Positions 56,130 through 64,000 of a stretch of DNA of 64,000 nucleotides are shown here, piece by piece. Every line of letters begins with the position of its first letter. Within the stretch, counting starts at the first letter, position 1. The notes under the pieces are model-generated. The model did not search any database. It saw only the letters and a program-made list of their open reading frames with translations, and was not told the DNA's origin. Source of the stretch: Blumeriella jaapii (Eukaryota > Ascomycota > Leotiomycetes > Helotiales > Drepanopezizaceae); NCBI GenBank assembly GCA_009599575.1, contig VWND01000072.1, positions 1 through 64,000 of the forward strand. The letters run 5' to 3'. Made by a program: the position numbers and the translations under genes.

Positions 56130-58140
56130 ATTGTATATGTAATCGTCTCCTTTTTACTTTCTTTTTATCCAACCTTCTATTTTTACGTCAATTTCGTTTT
56201 TGTTAATAAAGGTAGTGAAAGTCTTATTAGGGTTTGCTTTCGTTATAGTATCCGCCGGATTGTTTTTTTTTCCGTTAATCTATTTCACTTCTGATAACTT
56301 TTTTTTTTTATAGCTTTGGCGGAAAGCTATAATATCGATTATAAGGCGTTTCTTTTTTATTATTTCTAATTTAACCAAATACTTATATAAAAAGTATAAA
56401 TCAGTGCAGATTATTATTAGAATATCGGGGGGGAGATTAAGCTTTTGAATGATTATACGTAGAATTGTGGCGATGCAAATAGCGATATTTATTTTAAAAA
56501 CTATTTCGTATATTTCTAAGGCTAATACGCTTTGTGTAATTTGTTGATATTTGGTTGAGCTTGCTGCAATTAGATTTCTTTTTATTTTAAATAAATTGTT
56601 AAGTTGTATTTTATTGGCTAGAAAAACCTCGTAGCCAATTTGCGAATTGCAGTTTTTGTTATTAGCAAATAAGCCGTTAATAAATACAAATAGCTTTGCA
56701 ATAGAAAGGTCGATTTATATAAATAAAAGGCTTCGATTTTGATTATTTATTATTTATCGGATTCGCTTGTTAATTGTATCGATATTTGATTGAATAAGGT
56801 TTTTTATTTGTATTTGTGCAATTACTAAAAGGTCGAAAATAACCTCGGGTTGATATAAATTAGTAATATAAGCTTTTCGAGCGCGCTGGGCGAAATAATT
56901 GCTCCCATCGTCCTTGATTAGCTCGAATTTCTTTGCTTAGTTTTTTTGTTTAAGAAGAATAAAGCTATTTGATTTTAATTTATATAAAGCTTTTCCGTTA
57001 AAAGTCAAAACGTTGCTTTTATTTAGTGTGTCCTTAGGCTTTGCATTAAAATCTGCTGCTTGCAATTCGGCCTTCTTTAAAGCCGAGAAAACGTCGTCTG
57101 CTAATTGCAACGTGTCGTTTATTTGCATTCCTACGATTGCGAAAGCAGAAGTAATAAAAATAAGCAAGCAGAAGTCGTATATTAACGTAGTTATATAAAG
57201 TTTGTTTTTTATAATGCTTATAATACGTATTTTATTAATGCGTGCCTGCCTTTGCTATATCGTACAAAAGTTTGTGAATTAGCAGAATCGAGCCTTTTGG
57301 GTAGCTAGATCGTAGCTTTTTAGAAAGGTGCGCTAAAATCTGCCTCTTTAAAAACTTATTAGCGCTTATATAAGTTTGAGTAATATTTTTTAAATGCAAT
57401 GTAGCGTTGCAAATGTGTTCGAAGGTTGGGGCGAAAGCTATAATTAATCTTTGGCTATTTCGCTGAATGGTGAGTAATTGAGTAAGAATATCGTATTTTT
57501 TATCGTCGTTGTAAGCTTGAATTACCAGTTTAAATTTCTCGAATGATGTAGCTGTATTTTTACCCTTGATTTTATTTATAATTCGTAAATTAAAAATTCG
57601 GCCGTAGTAGAAAATGGGATTGTATTATATAATTTTAAAAACGCTTTTCTCGATCAAACCTTTTACTTCCATTTTTTTAAAAGTTTCGAAAAGCTCGCCG
57701 AAGGTTGTGATAACACCTTTTTGGCGTAGCTTGACTAAGCATTCAGCATCTGCCTTTTTTTGTGTGTAAGATAGCTTGCAATACAGTCGTCGAAAAAATT
57801 AGTTTTGGTAGTTTTTGTAAAAAACAACATGTTAATATCATCCTTTTTTAAATTTTTTTTTTCCAGTTCGTAAAACTCGTTAATTGTAAGTAACTGCTGC
57901 TGTTGCTTCTTAATTTTTCGGGAAGAAACGCGTATTCTGGTGCTTTAGCGAATTTGTGTAGTTTCTGGAGGTGGAAGTTGAATTGATGATGCAATTAGTT
58001 CTGCAACAGGCTGTACAATTGCAGCTGGTGCAATAGTCGCAGCTGGTGGTGCAACCTTTGGAAAATATTTCTTAACAATTGGTTCAGAAGAAGTATTATC
58101 GTTTAATTCGTTATAATAAGGCTTAACTGACGTAATTCGG
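56130..58140 (-). pseudogene. element J copia reverse transcriptase and RNase H
   Basis: Minus strand, right to left. An LLYDIAKAGTHLINTYYKHY block (about 57,205-57,275) matches the fungal copia L-Y-G-I-P-E-A-G-T-H-W segment. The frame 56937-57167 (MQINDTLQLADDVFSALKKA, then ELQAADFNAKPK) continues with a KKFELIKDDGSNYFAQRAR..AY connection (about 56,870-56,940). This is the M-Q-T-D-D-T-L segment leading into RNase H, typical of one Pezizomycotina copia lineage. RNase H runs to about 56,200. The region nearest the integrase (57,900-58,140) is Gln/Pro/Ala-rich linker. Several stops are present. Confidence 0.75.
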
Positions 58141-59110
58141 AAATCTGAAGCTTTGTCGTTGATTTAAACTTTGCAGGTATTGCCATTTTTTAAAATGAAT
58201 TTGTAAAGGCCTGACCAACCTTTTTTTTTCTGTATACGCGTACGTCAGATTGCAGAGAAAGATTAAATGTTTCTAAGATATTCGGGCCGTTTTTAATGCG
58301 TAAGATTTCCGAAACTTTGCGTTCGGCCTGAATTCGCCGAATTTTTTGGGTTGCAAAGCGTAGTATATTACGTTTCTTCGTTATAAAAGCAAAAGAAGCG
58401 TTTGTTTTTGATAAGCGGAGGTATATATCGTATATCAGCAAAATAGGTATAATATTATTTGGATTTGCAATGTCGTTTATAGTTTTAAAAGCTATTTTTA
58501 GGATTATGTGCTTATCGAGGCTTTTATTTTTTAATTGCTTTTTCAGAATATTATAAATTCGTTTGAAAAGGCCGTGGTAACGTTCCATTTTGCTAATATT
58601 ATTATAAGCTTCGATTGGGACGATTTTAATATTACATCTTATAGAGCGTGTTTATTGACGAAACTTCTGGGAGATCAGATTGGTTTTGAATCGATAATAA
58701 TTACGTCGGATGGATTTAAGTAAGAATCGATTTAATGCAGCCGAAGTATATTTTATACGTGTTTTGCAATTATATTTTTTAAAAAACTATCAGAGCTGTA
58801 AGTAGTGGCTGAATCCACGATATAAAGAATTAAGTCGCCGTTAATATATATGATATTTATAATTATCGAATAATTAAATTTATAATCGTTTTTTAATGAA
58901 ATTTTAAATCGGCGAAAGGTTTGCTTATGTAATTGGCATTAGGAACAGTATTTTGCAATTTTTTCCAGAATAATAGTTTCGAATTTCTGCTTTGTTTGTT
59001 CCAAGATAATTACAAAGCGCTGTACAAAAGGGTGTTTTTATCGTTTATGAATTTGGCGTAATTCGAGTTTTGTGAAGTAGTAAAATAAGGTTTTTTAAAT
59101 GTTAAGCAGC
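58140..59110 (-). pseudogene. element J copia integrase
   Basis: The Cys/His finger and core start lie at about 58,800-58,990: EKIAKYCS..CQLHKQTFRR, then YSIIINIIYINGDLILYIVD, equivalent to the C-x-x-C...F-x-F-x-x-x-V-D-x-x-Y-I-x-G-K-x-V-L-H-V-V-D catalytic start. The frame 58190-58588 (132 codons) begins MERYHGLFKRIYNIL, where the family has V-E-R-Y-H-G-P-L-R-R-A-Y with the catalytic Glu retained. It continues IAFKTINDIANPNNIIP and a KIRRIQAERKVSEIL...RNGP-like region. One stop and frame changes lie between the two blocks. Confidence 0.8.
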
Positions 59111-59124
59111 ATAAATGGGTGTTT

Positions 59125-59460
59125 TTATTTCCGAATTACTGGTACGCCAAAGCTATTTTTTTGTATAAGCATATTATGCAAATTATCGAAATAAATATGA
59201 AGAGCATTTATGTTTTTTAGACAGATTAAAAAAGGGGTATTAGTATTAACGATATAAAATTTGATTTTGCTAATAAGTGTTGCAATAAGAATTATTTCTT
59301 GGATATTTGCAGAAATTATCCCAAAGCTAATCGTATTTTTTTTCGAAAAAAAGTTAAAAGCAAGCTGAGATAGCAATCTTTTAAGGGTTTTAAACTAAGA
59401 TATATTATCTAAAGATTTGCCAGTTGCATCCGAATTTAAAAGGAATCTTTGGAACTTGTG
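59125..59460 (-). pseudogene. element J copia protease
   Basis: An FLLNSDATGKSLDN segment (about 59,405-59,450) aligns with the copia protease active-site loop (D-[TS]-G-A); here the catalytic Asp position reads Asn-Ser. After a stop, the frame 59125-59376 (83 codons) gives ISFGIISANIQEIILIATLI, then FYIVNTNTPFLICLKNINAL and IYFDNLHNMLI. This is the conserved second half in fungal copia proteins (G-x-G-x...F-H-x-V-x-x-x-T-P-F-L-L-C-L-x-D-M). It would liberate the polyprotein domains. Confidence 0.75.
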
Positions 59461-59839
59461 TAAAAAATATTTCGAGCTTAAAATATACGTTTTTAATAGG
59501 GGTTTATCGTCCTTCTGGATAAAAGAATTTATAAGATTAAGCTTTGTAAAGGCGTGGTAGGCAGATCGCTTTTGTAAAATAGTTAAAATTTCGACTTTTA
59601 TTATTTTGCCAGCTTTTGTATAAAAAGTTTGAATAAAAAAATTGTCGTTTTGATATTTATCCCTATCGTAATAGCCGTTTTCGGCGTTCCATGTGTTGTA
59701 TTGACCGGGAGGGGAGGAAGGGGCGTTTTCTAATTCTTCAACGCTTTCGTATTGCGCAAGGAAGCTTGTATATTATTGTACAGTCGAAGGAGCTTTAGTA
59801 AAATAAGCTTTATTAGCGCTGTATTCGTCGTATGCTTTT

Positions 59840-61017
59840 TTACGTTTTTTTAAGAAGTGTTTTATTAACCAGCAGTCCACCTTTTTATATACCCAACACT
59901 TTTTAGATTAGGAAAAATTGCTAGAACTGCCTGAATAGCCTTCTCGGCCTCGGAATCCTTTTTCTTTAAATAAGCTTCTGCCTTGGTAGCCTCTACCGAA
60001 GCGTTTTTCGCGACCTCTACCTCTGTAGGTTCGGTTTGTGTAGTAGTTTTGATTTGCAGAAGTTTGAAAAAGCTGGGAGGTGATAGGGGTCAACTTTCGT
60101 AACTAAACTTCTCGTTTAATGGTCCCAATTGCATTGCGTAGCTGGGATGCGACGCCTTTATACGTATTTGCAGGGTCTATTAGGGCGTATTTGCATTTTT
60201 GTACGCCGTTGCAAACGCTGATAATTTGATTTCGCAAGTAATTATCGCTTTCGTATTTTTTAATAAAAGCTTGTTGATATAGCGCTAGTTTTTCGAACAT
60301 GGTTTTTAAGCATTTCAAACGCGACTTGGCAGGGTTTTCAACTTGTATTTTTTTGTATATAGTCGTACGTTATGCTGTCAGGTAGAGCTTGCGATTCTCA
60401 GTCGTTTCGAAATAAGCTTTTATAAAATTAATTATTACGCTAAATTAATAGTTTTTACGAATTATAATATTGCAGTAATAGGCGTCAGCTGCTTTTTTAA
60501 GCATATGCGGGAAGGCTTTTGCGTATAAGCTTTCGGGGAGATTGCATAAATCGCATAAATTGTAGAATTTTTTTAGCTTTACGTGGAATATATTTTACAT
60601 TTTATTTCCGTATTTTATTTTATTTTTGTAATATATTTTGCTGAGGTTCAGAACTAGCTGTGTAAAGTCGTTTTTTTTGTAAGGTCTGACTTGTGCTTTT
60701 TCGTCGTCGCCTGAGGGTTCGTCGGGGGGGTCAGGGTCGTTATTCTTAACCTTGGGAATTTTCGTTTTGTTTTTGAAGTTGTATGACGTTTTGCCTCGTG
60801 TAAAGGGTGTATTACGTACGCTATTATCGCTACTTTTGGTAGGTATCTTGGTTGTTCGTAACGCATGAACGTTGGCTAGGCTGTTTTTTGCCTTTTGAAA
60901 TCCACTTTTATTATTTTCGATATAAGCATTTTTATTATTATAATAATCTTCGCTTTTAGCAACTGATTTGGATAGAAGAGGCAAGAATAGGATTTTTTTT
61001 TTATTTTTGAAGGCCAT
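59840..61017 (-). pseudogene. element J copia gag
   Basis: Three consecutive frames: 60595-61017 (140 codons; ends NDPDPPDEPSGDDEKAQ and LVLNLSKIYYKNKIKYGNK), 60103-60318 (FEKLALYQQAF, then NYLRNQIISVCNGVQKCKYA) and 59908-60093 (YRGRGREKRFGRGYQGRS). After the last, a KKCWVYKKVDCWLIKH motif (about 59,850-59,900) corresponds to the CxxC-xxxx-C-W-S-x-x-H knuckle of fungal copia Gag, with one Cys changed to Tyr. The Arg/Gly-rich stretch before it is typical of the RNA-binding tail. Stops between the frames are single point changes. Confidence 0.8.
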
Positions 61018-61819
61018 CTCGTAGCTAAGTCTTTCAACTTTTATTTGTTATCGTTTTTTGTTTACAGGGGTAAAAAGGATAGATTTATTTTTTTAAAATA
61101 CAATTGCCAAACGATTTGCATAATTATTATTTCGGTTTTTAGTAAATAAGGCCATGTTAATTTCATAAATAAACAAATGGTTGTAAAGGTTGCGTTTTAA
61201 AAGGGCGTATGCAATACTGAATAGATCGGCGTTTTAATCGGCAAAATCTTTTTGAAAAAGCTTTTATAAGCTCTTTTTTTAAACGTATTTGTATTTTGTT
61301 TTATATCGTTTTAGAAAAAGGTAGATTTATTTATTTACGGCAGGAGCGGTTTGGTAAGTAGCTGATTTTGGTTTGAATTGCTTTAGCTAAAGGTCGGTAT
61401 CGATTTCGAAATTTAGGTCGAATAGGGGGTTTCGAGTGGGATAGAAAAACATTTTCGATATTTTGGCTGTTTTTGCTTGCAAATCAGAGGGGTTGCAAGG
61501 TAGATTGTAAGGTTGCAAGGTCGAATTGGGTTGTTGCTGTTTTCGGTGCGCAGGCTGCAGGCTCGGGCTTGGCGCAAATAAGTGGGTCTTTGTTGATTTC
61601 GGTTTTGGTTTTGGTTGCGCAAGCTAGGCGCGAGCGTGTAGAACGCGTACAGTTAAGGGGTCACCTTCTAGTATCTGATCTCAGCTATTCCGAAGAAGTC
61701 GTCGATTTTAGCGTAGCTCCAAGTGCAGGAAGGGGTCGCTTTTTGCACCGTTTTGCTACCTTTTCTTTAGTAAAAACCTAGCTGCTCTGTGGTTAACAGT
61801 AAAGTCAACCACTGATCAG
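61018..61819 (-). other. element J leader / upstream gag region
   Basis: Between the 5' LTR and the first good gag frame. Adjacent to the LTR (minus strand CTGATCAGTGGTTGACTTTA) there is a GTGGTTGAC...GTTAACCAC hairpin in the place of the primer-binding site; the primer is not identified. The 102-codon plus frame 61473-61781 and the 69-codon minus frame 61413-61622 show no family and may be part of an extended gag N terminus or chance. Confidence 0.5.
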
Positions 61820-62025
61820 TGTTGGTATCATATAAGGGGGGGTTGTGTTGTGTATACACAGGGTTGAGATATTGCAATAACTGGGGTTGTATTGCGAAAG
61901 AGATCTAAGGAGTAAACTAGCTACCGCACGGAGTATGTGTAGGTAGGGCTGCACGCTTGCAGCCTACCATCACGTGGTGTGATCATGTGATTGTGCGCAT
62001 GATCAACCACCACCATATACCCACA
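61820..62025 (-). repeat. element J 5' LTR (right)
   Basis: 206 bp, plus-strand TGTTGGTATC ... ATACCCACA, the unmutated partner of the left LTR. It is followed by ACCGC (62026-62030). Confidence 0.95.
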
Positions 62026-62030
62026 ACCGC

Positions 62031-63481
62031 GAATAGATTTAATCGAAAACGATCGGAATAAGCCGATTAACGACGAAAATAAATTTTTAATCGATAATTA
62101 CGAAACCGAAGATTTTTATTTAATCGTATATTATTTGATTATTTTATTCAAATTATTTAACGTGCTAAATTATCAATTTAAATTATTTAAAAACCAGGTT
62201 TTCGATTATATTTTAGCCGATAAAAAGCTGTACAAAATAAAAAATAATATATTAAAAACGATTAATAATAAATAATAAAGCCGATAAATTTTAAATTATA
62301 AAAAAAGCTTACGAAAAAGTGTTTTATAAAAAAGCTAAAGCCATTTATTACCGAATTAAAAACGATTTTTAATAAAAAAAATGTTTCGAAAATTGCAAAG
62401 CTTTCGTTAAAAGCTGTATTTTTTGCTAAAAACGAAAGTTTGGCCGAAAAAAATATTTATTATATTCGACGTGGTTTTTTGAAATTTAGAAAAAAATCAA
62501 TTTCGACGTTATACGCGTATCGATCACCGACCGCGGGTATACGTGCTTCGTATTTGTTATTAACGATTTATTTAAATAATCTGAAAAGCGACTTTTTCGA
62601 AACGCTATTTCCGAAATTATAACGATTTTTTTTTGGAAAAACGTTGTATATCGATACGATTTGTTTAGCAAATTAAATATCGATAATAAATTCGAAAATA
62701 AAAGCGTTATCGAAATTTTTATAAAAAAATACGAGATTTAACGTATTTAAATCTTAGCCTATAATTCGAAAAGCAACGGATTTGTTAAACGAAATTATAA
62801 AAATATTTTTAACGGCTTTTTAAAAGCTATTCGAAAAAATTATAAACGTTGGTCGCGGAAATTCTCGGAAATGCTTTTTGCTATACGCATATATATATAC
62901 GCTTTTATTAAAATAATTTTATTTTTTATTTAATACGGCAAAAACGCTCGATTATTTCTGAAAATAAAATGGCTTATATAAAGGTTTTATAACGTAGTTA
63001 AAATAAAAACGAAAACTGATTTATTAATAATAAGATTTAAGCAATTCGATTACCGCGATATAAATATAAAAAAAATGATTTTTAAAAAAAAAAATATAAA
63101 AAAACGATTAAAAAAATTTAAAATAAAACTAAGATTTTAAAAAAAACGCTAATCAAAAAAAAAGATTTGATTTTAATTTACGACGTTCAGCGCGTTATTA
63201 ATAAATCGGCCGATATTAAGCTTAATTATAAATGGCTCGGATTTTACGAAGTATACGAAGCCGAATTAAATAAAAGTTATTATAAGCTTACGAAACTCGA
63301 TAGGATAAAACTGAAAAAAACGTTCGCCGCCAATCGATTAAAGCGATTTTACAAAAAAAATCAGCAAATTTATTCTTTGGATTTTAATTTAAACAGCGAT
63401 TCCGATTCTAGCGATTCCGACGACGATTCCGATCAAAGCGATTATATTTTTAAAAAAAAATTTTTTTTTGGAAAAGTCTGA
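62031..63481 (+). pseudogene. element D integrase with acidic tail
   Basis: Continuation of D after J, collinear with B 23,740-25,193. The frame 62440-62622 covers a core segment (MAEKNIYYIRRGFLKFRK). The NSKSNGFVKRNYKNIF catalytic-Glu region recurs at about 62,767-62,812. The frame 63167-63481 (104 codons) is the C-terminal domain: LIYDVQRVINKSADIKLNYK, then WLGFYEVYEAELNKSYYK and FAANRLKRFYKK. It ends with a Ser/Asp run (residues about 76-92). An acidic tail of this kind might contact host factors; this is inference. Confidence 0.75.
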
Positions 63482-64000
63482 AAACAGCCGAACGACGATT
63501 CTGCTGCTGAAAGCATAATTCAAGTCGTGATTCTACTTATAACCGAAAAAAAGAAAAATATATATAAAATTATTTACTAATTGTTTTACTGTTTTTATTA
63601 TTTATTGTTTTTTTTTTTATTATATGCTGTTTTATTATTTTTGTTTTTATATATACTGTTTATTCTTAAAACCTTTTTTTATATTATTTAAGACATTTAC
63701 TATACTTTTTTTTATTTAACTGTATTTTTGTTTATTAGAACAAAAGTTTTGTATATGTTTAAGCCGCATATTTAATATATTTATATTGCTCGTATATTTT
63801 ACGAAAACTATCTTTTATGCATTTTATTATTTGCTATTTTCTGTATTGTTTATTTTTTTCGTTATTTTAAACGGATGCTTGCCTGAATAATTATAATTTA
63901 TTAAAAAAACAATATACGGATTTCCGTAACTTTTAAATATAAATATTTTACAATTTCCGTATTTTTTTTTAATTATTTTTTAATAAATATAATATATTTT
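63482..64000 (+). other. element D AT-rich spacer, start of the third-region segment
   Basis: T-rich DNA matching B 25,200-25,730 word for word over long stretches (TAAGCCGCATATTTAATATATTTATA and similar, given here only as position 63,758-63,783). The third coding region and 3' LTR of D are expected just past the window edge. Confidence 0.75.

Larger units (their letters stand above)
55867..62025 (-). mobile_element. element J: complete 6.2-kb Ty1/copia element inserted in D
   Basis: 206-bp LTRs (55867-56072 and 61820-62025) with TG...CA ends and a perfect 5-bp duplication ACCGC. Genes read on the minus strand in copia order: gag, protease, integrase, RT, RNase H. The LTRs differ at only seven positions and the frames are longer than elsewhere, so J is the youngest insertion visible. 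It still has stops and frameshifts in every domain. Confidence 0.95.
50215..64000 (+). mobile_element. element D: B-family gypsy, best-preserved copy, runs off the window
   Basis: 5' LTR 50215-50481, gag, protease, RT, RNase H to 55866. It is then interrupted by copia J (55867-62025) and resumes with integrase (62,031-63,481) and the start of the AT-rich spacer. D has longer surviving frames and more retained G/C than B, C or C' (for example its LTR start TGTAAAACGGTGATATC is intact). This fits its late position in the nest. Candidate target bases TTTAT precede it; the right copy lies outside. Confidence 0.9.

Noticed and set aside
1..64000. Mitochondrial or plastid genome because of high AT
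   Set aside because: No organellar genes or rRNA; the right part is chromosomal LTR retrotransposons with a RIP-type spectrum.

Overview
The window looks like a heterochromatic, AT-rich accessory block from a filamentous ascomycete (Pezizomycotina-like). The transposon DNA is strongly depleted in CpA/TpG, enriched in TpA and retains CpG. CAA/CAG/TGG-type codons have become stops. This is the classical signature of repeat-induced point mutation (RIP). No housekeeping gene, rRNA or intact tRNA is visible. I judged RIP by eye and did not compute indices.

Left part (1-12.2 kb). Positions 1-4760 are very AT-rich and gene-free, with homopolymers, a degenerate ~200-bp AT repeat and a long pyrimidine microsatellite. 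Positions 4827-9714 (minus) carry the only non-retroelement gene recognised: a large C2H2 zinc-finger plus RecQ-like helicase of the fungal OrsD/telomere-linked-helicase type. It is interrupted by about nine frameshifts that nearly all lie in homopolymer runs. Upstream of its start lie a G-rich, G-quadruplex-prone tract, a small tRNA-like (SINE-like) unit, a 206-bp tandem array and a ~190-bp tandem array carrying TTAGGGTTAG telomere-like motifs. Together these suggest a subtelomeric origin.

Right part (12.2-64 kb) is a nest of RIP-degraded LTR retrotransposons, which I call A to J. H (Ty3/gypsy, minus) is the oldest host. On its left, H contains E (gypsy with chromodomain-like end, plus). E contains I (B-family, only its 3' LTR visible). 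I contains G (same LTR family as E, minus), and G contains both B (complete, 11.3 kb, plus) and A (chromovirus, plus, 5'-truncated). On its right, H contains F (complete Ty1/copia, minus, 8.2 kb, TSD ACTAC) and C (B-family, plus). C contains C' (B-family, minus), C' contains D (B-family, plus, running off the window), and D contains J (complete Ty1/copia, minus, TSD ACCGC).

The most interesting signals are these: the readable insertion order; a mirrored RIP gradient inside paired LTRs, where the outer edge of each element is consistently less mutated than the inner edge; an unrecognised ~3.3-kb coding region between integrase and 3' LTR in the B family; a cysteine-containing antisense ORF relic between pol and the 3' LTR of copia element F; and the helicase next to telomere-like repeats. 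None of the retroelements appears able to make intact protein.
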